Positions 6,744 through 13,631 of a stretch of DNA of 25,696 nucleotides are shown in pieces. The DNA is from Candidatus Wallbacteria bacterium (GTDB taxonomy: Bacteria; Muiribacteriota; JAQTZZ01). The DNA is taken from positions 1 to 25,696 of the forward strand of contig JAQTZZ010000057.1 of the NCBI GenBank assembly GCA_028687545.1. The letters run 5' to 3'. Every line of letters starts with the position of its first letter. Position 1 is the first letter of the stretch. Under the pieces are notes generated by a model. That model made no database searches and was not told where the DNA came from. It worked only from the letters and a program-made list of their open reading frames with translations. A program made the position numbers and the translations under genes.

Positions 6744-8605
6744 ACGGACAGCGCAGAGATCCACGCTCGACAATGTTCGGCGGCCGCGGCAGGGGCATGA
6801 TGGGACTGGCCGCCCCTGTGGAAAAGGCCAGAGATTTCCGGGGAACCGTCAGAAGGCTTTTCGGGTATCTGAAGCCGTTCCGCGCAATGCTCATACTCCT
6901 GGCTGCCGTGATTGTTCTGAACACCAGTCTCGCCACTTCAGCTCCGAAAATCCTGGGAATGGCGATCACCAGACTGTTCACCGGTGTTTCAGCAAAGCTC
7001 GCCCATGCTCCAGGAGCTGCTGTCGATTTTCCATATATCGCAAGGGTTCTGGCTGCGCTTGCCCTGCTCAACATTGCGAATGCTGCCTTCACTTATCTTA
7101 CCCAGCGTTCCATGGCCTCAGTCGCTCTGCGGATCGTCTTCAATCTGCGCAGGGATCTGGACGAAAAACTGTCCAGGCTGCCGCTGTGCTATTTTGATTC
7201 CCGCAAGCATGGAGAAACCATGAGCCGGATCACCAATGATGTGGACAACATAAGTACTACAGTACAGCAGGGAGTGCCGCAACTGATCTCTTCAACTATA
7301 GGGATTGTCGGAGCAGCGTCGATGATGCTCATGATCAGCCCGCTGCTTACTTTGATCACAATCCTCACCCTGCCGCTTTCCTTTCTGATCACAATGTTCA
7401 TTGCCAAAAAGTCGCAGAAGTTTTACGCAGCCCAGCAGAAGGCTCTCGGGGAACTGAACGGCCATGTGGAGGAAATGCTTACAGGTCACAAAGTGGTGCA
7501 GGCTTTCGGATATGAAGGAAAGTCCCTGCAGAGATTCTCCGAAATCAATGAAAGAATTTACAGTGTCGCCTGGAAAGCCCAGTTCATCACCGGTTTTGTC
7601 TTTCCAGCCATGAACTTCGTCAATAATCTGGGCTATGCCCTGGTCTATGTGGGAGGGGGCATTTTAGTGGTGCGCGGGAGAGTGGCGATCGGCGACATGC
7701 AGGCTTTTGTCCAGTATGTGAGGATGTTCACTCAGCCTGTCGCCCAGGCGGCCGAAATCGTGAACACCCTGCAGTCATCAGTGGCTTCAGCGGAACGGAT
7801 CTTCGAGGTGCTGGACGAGACTGAAGAGGAGCCTGACCGCCAGGACTGCAAGTCGCTGCCTTTCGTGGCAGGAAGGTTATGCCTGGAGAATGTCCGTTTC
7901 GGATATACAGCGGATAGAATCCTGTTTCCTGATTTGAACCTTGATGTGTTTCCAGGCCAGACTGTAGCAATAGTCGGGCACACGGGAGCCGGAAAGACTA
8001 CTCTGGTCAATCTGCTGCTGCGCTTCTATGAAATCCAGGGGGGCAGAATCTCCGTGGACGGCACCGGCATCCAGGAGATACGCCGGGGAGATCTGCGCCG
8101 GATGTTCGGGATGGTGCTGCAGGACACCTGGCTTTTCCACGGGACCATACGCGAGAATATAGCCTACGGCAAGCCTGATGCGACTCAGGCCGAGGTCCTC
8201 TCCGCAGCAGAGGCAGCCCAGGCCGATCATTACATCCGCACTCTTCCAGACGGCTATGAAACAATGATCAATGAGGAAGGCACCAACATCTCCCAGGGCG
8301 AAAAACAGCTGCTCACCATCGCCAGGGCACTGCTTGCAGACCCGGCTATCCTGATCCTGGACGAGGCCACCAGCAGCGTGGACACCAGAACCGAACTCCT
8401 GGTACAGAGAGCCATGAAGGCCCTGATGAAAGGGAGGACCTGTTTCGTGATCGCCCACCGGCTGTCCACCATCCGCGATGCTGAGAGGATCCTGGTGATG
8501 AGCGAGGGCAGGATCGTGGAACAGGGAAGCCATGGTGAATTGCTTGCAGCCGGCGGCTGCTATGCCGAGCTGTACCGGGCTCAATTCATAGGTGTGGGGA
8601 TTTGA
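6740..8605 (+). CDS. ABC exporter half-transporter, catalytic subunit (YheH/BmrD-like)
   Basis: A 621-residue half-transporter and partner of the preceding gene. A 40-residue polar, Gly/Arg-rich N-terminal extension comes before six membrane segments (about 50-350) and the ATPase domain (about 380-621). Walker A GHTGAGKTT (413-421), Walker B ILILDEATSSVD (catalytic E542) and the switch His (IAHR, H573) are canonical, while the signature is ISQGE (517-521) instead of LSGGQ. This altered signature would sit opposite the partner's DD Walker B, so the pair has one degenerate and one working ATP site. Translationally coupled through the ATGA overlap at 6740-6743. Substrate cannot be told from sequence. 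Confidence 0.92.
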   Translation: MNGQRRDPRSTMFGGRGRGMMGLAAPVEKARDFRGTVRRLFGYLKPFRAMLILLAAVIVLNTSLATSAPKILGMAITRLFTGVSAKLAHAPGAAVDFPYIARVLAALALLNIANAAFTYLTQRSMASVALRIVFNLRRDLDEKLSRLPLCYFDSRKHGETMSRITNDVDNISTTVQQGVPQLISSTIGIVGAASMMLMISPLLTLITILTLPLSFLITMFIAKKSQKFYAAQQKALGELNGHVEEMLTGHKVVQAFGYEGKSLQRFSEINERIYSVAWKAQFITGFVFPAMNFVNNLGYALVYVGGGILVVRGRVAIGDMQAFVQYVRMFTQPVAQAAEIVNTLQSSVASAERIFEVLDETEEEPDRQDCKSLPFVAGRLCLENVRFGYTADRILFPDLNLDVFPGQTVAIVGHTGAGKTTLVNLLLRFYEIQGGRISVDGTGIQEIRRGDLRRMFGMVLQDTWLFHGTIRENIAYGKPDATQAEVLSAAEAAQADHYIRTLPDGYETMINEEGTNISQGEKQLLTIARALLADPAILILDEATSSVDTRTELLVQRAMKALMKGRTCFVIAHRLSTIRDAERILVMSEGRIVEQGSHGELLAAGGCYAELYRAQFIGVGI

Positions 8606-8626
8606 AAACCCAAAATTCACCTTATC

Positions 8627-8653
8627 AGGTCAACTCTTTTTGAACCTTTTTTT
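8627..8653 (+). terminator. Probable terminator of the ABC exporter operon
   Basis: AGGT-CAA and TTGAACCT form a short imperfect stem (one bulged base) followed by seven T residues, 21 bases past the exporter stop codon. It overlaps the C-terminal codons of the convergent small zinc-protein gene. Confidence 0.45.
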
Positions 8654-8818
8654 CGCAGCAGTCGTAGGAAAAAGGCGGGCGAATTTGCCCTGCTGCCAGA
8701 TGACAAATTTATCGATGCATACCTGGCAGATATCTGCAGTATGGGATTCATCGATCTTTAACTGGTGGAATGCCGGATTGTAATTCTGGATAGCAGTCCC
8801 GCACAAATAGCATTTCAT
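8630..8818 (-). CDS. Small C4 zinc-finger protein
   Basis: A 62-residue protein with two CxxC pairs (C3-C6 in CYLC and C31-C34 in CQVC) about 24 residues apart, a layout like the four-cysteine zinc domain at the N-terminus of ClpX, though the spacing is longer and I claim no homology. The C-terminus is basic (KKRFKKS). I chose the ATG at 8818 because AGGTGA precedes it closely and the frame upstream looks non-coding. It sits 64 bases downstream of the GyrI-like gene on the same strand and is probably the last gene of that operon. Cytoplasmic; function unknown. Confidence 0.65.
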   Translation of the reverse strand: MKCYLCGTAIQNYNPAFHQLKIDESHTADICQVCIDKFVIWQQGKFARLFPTTAAKKRFKKS

Positions 8819-8882
8819 TTTATCACCTTTTTTAATATCTCTGTTTGTCTGTAATCTTGGGTTTATTAATGTAATGGCCAAT

Positions 8883-9362
8883 TCAGATATTTTTCGGTTT
8901 GATCGGTATCCATATTTCTTCTTCTGAATTCGGGTCCCCATTCCTGTATTTATCACCCAGTATCTCAAAATGTGGCCTGTTGTCCAACAGATATTCCGAA
9001 TTTGGCAGCCAGGTCCCGAAAATATAAACAAATATCCTGCTGTCACTGGCAAGTCCGATATAGTGGAAAACAGCATACAGCCCTTTTTCCAGTGTAAATG
9101 TTTCCATTCCATCAGGCAGGCAGTCAAAATCAGAAACTTCCATAGCAGCCCATTTTTCAAATCTCTGATTCAAATCGCCTGCCCTGAGTGGCGCATCGTA
9201 AACCGACATTGATATCATCTCCGCTGACACAGGGTTGATGATCTCTTTCCTGCGAGGCAGGAACGACTTCCAGAGTTCAGCAGTTCTGTTGTCGAGCAAA
9301 GACATCGTTACCCGCATTCCAATCAGTTTTTTTTCAGCCAGAGTTTCAATTCTTGGTTCCAT
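8883..9362 (-). CDS. GyrI-like / AraC effector-binding-domain protein
   Basis: A 159-residue single-domain protein matching the GyrI-like small-molecule-binding fold: the opening MEPRIETLAEKKLIGMRVTM is the usual first strand of the family, followed by LWKSFLPRR, the mid-domain segment FEKWAAMEVSDFDCLPDGME, a GLYAVFHYIG strand, and a terminal FEILGDKY...EEIWIPIKP, which is the family's typical end. There is no DNA-binding domain, so it is a stand-alone ligand-binding or hydrolase-type member. The start at 9362 is preferred because AAGGAG lies nine bases upstream; it overlaps the end of the DUF3592 gene by 17 bases. Confidence 0.82.
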   Translation of the reverse strand: MEPRIETLAEKKLIGMRVTMSLLDNRTAELWKSFLPRRKEIINPVSAEMISMSVYDAPLRAGDLNQRFEKWAAMEVSDFDCLPDGMETFTLEKGLYAVFHYIGLASDSRIFVYIFGTWLPNSEYLLDNRPHFEILGDKYRNGDPNSEEEIWIPIKPKNI

Positions 9363-9894
9363 GTTGATTTGCTCCTTCTTTTCGCCGCAAACGCCCTTTG
9401 AGCAGGCTGATTGTCCCAAAAAATCCTGGACCGGTTTTTTTTCTGAAGAAGAGATTCCAGATGGATATGCCGGATCCGATAATCAGCAAGGCTGTGCTCA
9501 CTGAGGTTATAATCCACCATTTCATGCTGCTTTCAGGTCGAAAAGCCACTGCCTGATCAGGATAGTCAGGGTTGTAGTAGATAATAATTTCATGGCTGAC
9601 TCCGCAGGTATCCCCGCGTGGGAACTCATTGACACCCAGCATGAACTGAGTGCCCCGGTATTTCATGCCATTGACAGTATAGTCATAAGCTACATCAAGG
9701 TACTTTTTTTTGCGAGGGTTTGTACTTATCATCCATTTGGATTTCAGTTCTGATTTCACGATCAGGCCTGTGCCTGGCTTCCAGTTTCTGGTTCCGTAAT
9801 AATCGCTCAGGCAGTGATAGCCGAACACGGTAAAAACAGTTGCTGCAGCCATGATCGCTCTGCGCCATTTCAAGATGAAAGATCCTATTTTCAT
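9346..9894 (-). CDS. DUF3592-type membrane protein
   Basis: A 182-residue protein with a membrane segment near the N-terminus (about 13-30) and another near 124-148, enclosing an extracytoplasmic beta-rich domain. The domain shows the DUF3592 pattern: VKSELKSKW, YLDVAYDYTVNGMKYRGTQF, then EIIIYYNPDYPDQAVAFRP, where the YYNP-x-x-P-x-x-A motif is the family signature. The molecular role of DUF3592 is not known. The ATG overlaps the stop of the GNAT gene (ATGA at 9894-9891), and its own end overlaps the GyrI-like start, so the three are translationally coupled. The C-terminus is basic and presumably cytoplasmic. Confidence 0.8.
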   Translation of the reverse strand: MKIGSFILKWRRAIMAAATVFTVFGYHCLSDYYGTRNWKPGTGLIVKSELKSKWMISTNPRKKKYLDVAYDYTVNGMKYRGTQFMLGVNEFPRGDTCGVSHEIIIYYNPDYPDQAVAFRPESSMKWWIITSVSTALLIIGSGISIWNLFFRKKTGPGFFGTISLLKGRLRRKEGANQHGTKN

Positions 9895-10424
9895 TCACCG
9901 TCCCATTCGACAGGAGTAATTGTTCCTGTCTCCCAGTCATGCCTTGTGATGCCATATCCGACACTGTCTAAAAACCTGCCGTTTTCCGATCTCCAGCAGC
10001 TCCTGTGCCTCGCTTCCAGCACATATCCGCATTTCAGGAATGTTCTACGCATCCCGATATTATCGCATCTGGTGTGGCCTTCGATGCGGATCTTGTCCGG
10101 AAATGAATTGAACACATGATCAGTCAGCCATCTGAGGGCAGCAGATCCTATTCCCATCCCCCGGCTTTGGCTTCTCACCCGCAGATCGAACATTGGAGTG
10201 GGATCCTCAAGGTCGAAAATGCGGATCATGCCAAGTTTTTCCTGATGGCCAAGAATCCAGTAAGTTTCCACCTCAGGCCCTGTGTAATAACCTTCGGCAA
10301 AGCTCTGCCGGATTTTTTCCGGATCAGGCCTGGAATAGCCATGAAAAGGCCAGCTGTCACCGGCCAGCCAGAGGGCCAGTTCTTCAACATCGTCATTGGT
10401 GATTTTCAAGTAATCAAGCTGCAT
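9891..10424 (-). CDS. GNAT-family N-acetyltransferase
   Basis: A 177-residue acetyltransferase of the GNAT (RimJ/RimL-like) type. The acetyl-CoA binding motif is clear (RSQSRGMGIGSAALRWL, with R-G-M-G-I-G at the pyrophosphate loop), preceded by the beta strand MFDLRVR and followed by RIEGHTRCDNIGMRRTFLKCGYV, the usual N-x-x-M/S-x-R-x-x-x-K-x-G-F end of the domain. The substrate could be a protein N-terminus, an amino acid or a small molecule; the sequence does not tell. First gene of a coupled operon. There is no Shine-Dalgarno before the ATG, and the promoter lies so close that the message may be nearly leaderless. Confidence 0.88.
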   Translation of the reverse strand: MQLDYLKITNDDVEELALWLAGDSWPFHGYSRPDPEKIRQSFAEGYYTGPEVETYWILGHQEKLGMIRIFDLEDPTPMFDLRVRSQSRGMGIGSAALRWLTDHVFNSFPDKIRIEGHTRCDNIGMRRTFLKCGYVLEARHRSCWRSENGRFLDSVGYGITRHDWETGTITPVEWDGE

Positions 10425-10431
10425 CGACCAA

Positions 10432-10460
10432 ATTTATCCCCTGAGTCTTTACTTTGTCAA
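10432..10460 (-). promoter_or_regulatory. Candidate promoter of the GNAT operon
   Basis: On the minus strand, a perfect TTGACA (10460-10455) is followed after 17 bases by TAAATT (10437-10432). Transcription would begin within a base or two of the ATG at 10424, implying a leaderless message, which agrees with the absence of a ribosome binding site. Confidence 0.4.
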
Positions 10461-10506
10461 TTCAGCATGGTTTCATCCGGCAATCATTCCGTATTGAGGC
10501 TAAAAT

Positions 10507-10697
10507 GGCGTTCACTGTCAAAATACTCGTTTTATTTTGACAGTGAACTGTCATAATGAATATCAAATCTAAAGAGCTAGCCTCGATCTTTGAATGAGAG
10601 TCGGGTTTTCACATGGCATAATGAGGTTTCACCGTCTCGGTGTTCGATAAAGGTCGCCTGCGCTCTAATTCAAAGAACGCCTTTTATTATGACAGTT
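10507..10697. repeat. Nested inverted-repeat element (MITE-like or structured site)
   Basis: Five inverted repeats interlock. A perfect 16-base repeat, GTTCACTGTCAAAATA (10510-10525) with its complement at 10533-10548, has a 7-base loop. AACTGTCATAAT (10546-10557) matches ATTATGACAGTT (10686-10697), bounding 152 bases. TCTTTGAAT (10587-10595) matches ATTCAAAGA (10668-10676). GGCGTTC (10507-10513) matches GAACGCC (10675-10681). A CACCG/CGGTG hairpin lies at 10630-10642. TGACAGT(GA)ACTGTCA at 10538-10553 is also an operator-like palindrome. No transposase and no clear target duplication is seen. Confidence 0.5.
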
Positions 10698-10759
10698 GCT
10701 AAAAATGGTTTTTAAGGTCATACCATAAATCGAAAATTGTACTGATTACGCAGGTGATT

Positions 10760-11671
10760 TTAGAGAGGTTTTTTTATCTTAATGCAGGTTTCCGCCTGAA
10801 CTGCAAGATTATGCCGTCTGTCAGCATACTTCAGGGATGACCAGGGCCAAGAGACTGCCGAATCTGCAAATCTTACAAAAAGTTCCGCTTCAAAAGGAAC
10901 ATTTTTATCCCTTGCCACTTTAAGATTGACAAAATCGTACTTCCCGTTGAGCGTGCCTGGTCCGGCTCCAGGTCCAGGTTCGAGCACAGTAAGCTTTCCA
11001 ATATCAGCATTGGAAAGCCCGTTCACATCCCTGCCCTTATCTCTGGAATCAGGATTAAAGACCGTAAACCTAATCTCCCCGGTCTGCGAAATTTCCGGCC
11101 TGCCCCAGAAAGTGAAGTCCGCTCCGCCGGCCGAAGCAGCAACCGGCGTATATGGAGTTTTGCAGAAGTAGATTGTAATCACATCGTCATTGTCCAGCAG
11201 GCCGTTTTTGTTGAGATCAACTGTCTGCTGCGCATCGGAAATGGCCAGCGGAGGCAAATAAGAAACGATGAGATTGTCACGATTGACAGGGTCCGCAACA
11301 TCTTCCAGATTCATCTTTTCATCCGGCCCGGTTGAGATTAACACACCATCCTGAGCCAACATCGTGTATGGGTTCCCCCAGGGATCATTTTTAATTTCAG
11401 AAGTATATTTAGGGACTAGAAAGTTCAGATTTTCCAGCCTTCTGCCCTCTTTTCCCTGATATTGAATGATAGTATCACGCATAGCAGGCATCGAGTGCAT
11501 TGCTTTATTAAGCCGCCTGCTGTTCAGGTCCGGAGGATTATCATCCATTTCAGATAAAAGGAAAAGAATTACAATAGCTAGAATAAAATATAAAACGATT
11601 TTTTTCAGTATGCTCACTCTGGTCCACCATTTGTTTATAATAATATTAAGTAATTCTAAGTTCTGATTCAA
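10760..11671 (-). CDS. Membrane-anchored protein with pseudopilin-like tail motif and EF-hand-like loop
   Basis: A 303-residue protein with one membrane segment (about 24-41, KIVLYFILAIVILFLL) and an extracytoplasmic remainder. Residues about 78-115 read like the C-terminal half of type II secretion pseudopilins (IKNDPWGNPYTML followed by LISTGPDEKMN), the segment that binds calcium in GspG. A second candidate calcium loop, DLNKNGLLDNDD, resembles an EF-hand or dockerin loop. No canonical prepilin cleavage site is present, and the chain is about twice pseudopilin length. The start drawn is TTG with AAGGA close by; a GTG at 11617 preceded by GGTGGA is an equally good start, removing 18 residues. 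Divergent from the zinc-ribbon membrane protein. Function unknown. Confidence 0.7.
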   Translation of the reverse strand: MNQNLELLNIIINKWWTRVSILKKIVLYFILAIVILFLLSEMDDNPPDLNSRRLNKAMHSMPAMRDTIIQYQGKEGRRLENLNFLVPKYTSEIKNDPWGNPYTMLAQDGVLISTGPDEKMNLEDVADPVNRDNLIVSYLPPLAISDAQQTVDLNKNGLLDNDDVITIYFCKTPYTPVAASAGGADFTFWGRPEISQTGEIRFTVFNPDSRDKGRDVNGLSNADIGKLTVLEPGPGAGPGTLNGKYDFVNLKVARDKNVPFEAELFVRFADSAVSWPWSSLKYADRRHNLAVQAETCIKIKKPL

Positions 11672-11784
11672 CTTTCCTTCAAGCTATCCGGCTTTTTATC
11701 CATCCTCTTCATGGTTGCGGATTGTTGCGGGAAATTGATCGGTAAATGCCCTGGTTCTGATCATAATTGAATCAGGGGGAGGCC

Positions 11785-12723
11785 ATGAGAAAGTGCGGAT
11801 CATGCAGGAAGTTTTACCAGGACAGCGTGGAAATATGCCCGAATTGCGGGAATCCGACTTCAGTTCTTGTCGGGCCTGCCAGATGCTCAAAAAACTCTCC
11901 ACTGCCTTCAGGCGATATATTTTTCGACAGAATGGAGATCAGCGCATCCCAAACCGGAAGATTTAACCACTACATTTCTGCAGGATTCAGAATATTGAGA
12001 GAGAACATAGCCCCTGTCGGAGGGATATATCTTGGTCTCCTGGCCCTTATTCTGTTAATGGAATTTTGCCACTATGATAAAAGTCCGGCATTCATGAATC
12101 CATTCTCTGAACTAACAGATCCCGTCACAATTCTGATTCAGGTGACCGGCTATCTGCTGATCTGCGGATTCTACGCCATTGGCCTGAACATTGTCGCAGG
12201 GCGGGAAAACGGGGTTCAAGCAGTTTTCTGCGGATTCCATTTCCTGCTTCCGCTTTGCGGGGTCTTTCTACTTGAAACCCTGGGCTCCTGCCTGTTGAGC
12301 GCAGCATGCCTGTGCGGATGCGCATACCTCTGTCCGTCCAGCGCTCTGACAGGAGTGATTCTGGTGGTGCTCTCTTTTGCCGCGAACATAATCATCATGT
12401 CCCTCTTCATGTTCGCAGACATACTGGTGATAGACAGGCGGCTGAATTCCTTTGCAGCTCTCGCAGGAAGCGCTGCCGCTGTTTCAGCGAACCTGTTCTA
12501 CTTCTTTTCCCTGGGCTTCTCTCTGGCCGGCTTCGGAATGATCTGCCTGCTTGGAGGCACGATCCCGGGCCTGCTCATTCTGTTGTCAGGATTCAAGGCC
12601 CTGGGACTGATTCTGGCTGTGATCGGAGGGATGGCAGGGTTGTTGACTGGATTGCCGGTAATATCCTTCTGCCGGGTGCTGGCCTTTCACGACCTGTTCG
12701 GAGTCACAGGCACAGGCAGATGA
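11785..12723 (+). CDS. Zinc-ribbon membrane protein, function unknown
   Basis: A 312-residue protein. The N-terminus is a four-cysteine zinc ribbon (C4-x2-C7 and C18-x2-C21, MRKCGSC...CPNCG), followed by a polar linker and then a large hydrophobic part with about six membrane segments from roughly residue 75 on. The ribbon would sit in the cytoplasm. The layout (zinc ribbon plus multi-pass membrane domain) is common among poorly known bacterial membrane proteins, and I see no catalytic motif. The ATG at 11785 is preferred over a TTG 18 bases upstream because a G-rich AGGGGGAGG directly precedes it. It may share a transcript with the next gene, 66 bases downstream. Confidence 0.75.
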   Translation: MRKCGSCRKFYQDSVEICPNCGNPTSVLVGPARCSKNSPLPSGDIFFDRMEISASQTGRFNHYISAGFRILRENIAPVGGIYLGLLALILLMEFCHYDKSPAFMNPFSELTDPVTILIQVTGYLLICGFYAIGLNIVAGRENGVQAVFCGFHFLLPLCGVFLLETLGSCLLSAACLCGCAYLCPSSALTGVILVVLSFAANIIIMSLFMFADILVIDRRLNSFAALAGSAAAVSANLFYFFSLGFSLAGFGMICLLGGTIPGLLILLSGFKALGLILAVIGGMAGLLTGLPVISFCRVLAFHDLFGVTGTGR

Positions 12724-12789
12724 TTTTATCTTCCTGAATTTAATGTTATCATCTGAGCAAGTCCCAGCCTTAGAAATCAGAGTAATAAT

Positions 12790-13464
12790 ATGGACTGCAG
12801 CGACAAACACAGAAAGCTGAAATGCCTCTTCAGGATCATCCTCAGGATCGCCAGGAGTTTCTATGAGCCCCTGGATAATCTACTTTTCCTCAAAGACACT
12901 TTCACCCAGCATAAGAAGTACTATGGGGCTCCAAGAGACTATAAATCCCTCCGCAACTCAGTCCTGATTCTGATCGGCTGCGGTCTGATCGGAATCTTAT
13001 GGTGCTTTTTTACAAGCTCAGAACCATCCGAAGAAATGGCGGTAGATTTCTTCATCAGTTCGCTTGGTCTCGGAATCCCGGCGATCATAATTTACTTTGT
13101 CGCAGCCAATCTCGCTGACCGGAAAAAGAAGAAAAATGCTCCGGTAATTGAGGATCAAAAACTTGTTCATCCCTTCAGCACGAGTCTGAGCCTGAAACGG
13201 ATCGCCAAACTGCTGCTTCTGTTCATCGCTCTTCCGGCAGCAGGCGGCCTGGCCTGGCACCTGCTGACAGGCGGCGCTCCTGAAGACGCTTTGATCCCCA
13301 GCCTGGTTGCAGTGTTTCTAATCGGTGTTCCGCTGCTTGTGGTTTACACTTTTTATGATTTCGCGGTCAGAACCAGAAAAAGAATCAGGGAAGCCGGTTT
13401 TATTCAAGCTCTCAAAGACTTGCTGCCTGACTATGCGGAAGATATCGACATCCTGATCGAGTGA
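12790..13464 (+). CDS. Four-segment membrane protein, function unknown
   Basis: A 224-residue protein not matching any family I recognise. After a basic N-terminal region (1-50) come two hydrophobic pairs, about 56-73 plus 87-105, and about 138-156 plus 166-185, separated by a basic loop (ADRKKKKNAP). The two halves share a layout (basic lead, hydrophobic segment, ...GGAPEDALIPSLVAVFLIG against ...SSEPSEEMAVDFFISSLGLG), suggesting an internal duplication of a two-segment unit. The C-terminus is acidic (DYAEDIDILIE). The ribosome site is weak. It follows the zinc-ribbon protein on the same strand. Confidence 0.65.
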   Translation: MDCSDKHRKLKCLFRIILRIARSFYEPLDNLLFLKDTFTQHKKYYGAPRDYKSLRNSVLILIGCGLIGILWCFFTSSEPSEEMAVDFFISSLGLGIPAIIIYFVAANLADRKKKKNAPVIEDQKLVHPFSTSLSLKRIAKLLLLFIALPAAGGLAWHLLTGGAPEDALIPSLVAVFLIGVPLLVVYTFYDFAVRTRKRIREAGFIQALKDLLPDYAEDIDILIE

Positions 13465-13577
13465 ATCCATTTGACGCGTTTTGCTGCGCCTGAGTTATTG
13501 TAATAATTCTTCTCCATAAAATATCATGAATCAGAAGTTCGGATTTTTCAGGACATGAAAAATAAATTACTTTAAGG

Positions 13578-13603
13578 TAAAATGCTTCTTGAATAAAGAA
13601 GCA
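13578..13603 (+). promoter_or_regulatory. -10 box overlapped by a palindrome: candidate operator of the salvage operon
   Basis: TAAAAT (13578-13583) is a plausible -10, though the matching -35 is weak. The perfect 8-base inverted repeat TGCTTCTT/AAGAAGCA (13583-13590 and 13596-13603, 5-base loop) begins on its last base, so a protein bound there would block initiation. It lies about 30 bases before the symporter start codon. Alternatively it forms a hairpin in the leader. Confidence 0.45.
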
Positions 13604-13631
13604 GATAAAATAGAAATCGGGGGAGGATCGT

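Larger units (their letters stand above)
10425..10759. other. 335-base gene-free gap rich in inverted repeats
   Basis: No gene is visible. The left end carries the minus-strand promoter of the acetyltransferase operon. The centre (10507-10697) is filled by nested inverted repeats listed separately. The last 60 bases are AT-rich with no clear element; they lie past the stop codon of the next minus-strand gene, so terminators would be expected here, but I see no convincing one. Confidence 0.5.

Noticed and set aside
7877-8620. A 247-codon minus-strand frame opposite the second ABC exporter gene.
   Set aside because: Antisense shadow of the conserved ATPase domain; no start signal.
10587-10676. 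tRNA-like fold in the inverted-repeat region.
   Set aside because: No acceptor stem, anticodon arm or GTTCRANNC T-loop in proper register.
10507-10697. Integron attC site.
   Set aside because: The repeats do not show the paired RYYYAAC/GTTRRRY core sites, and no integrase or cassette row is present.
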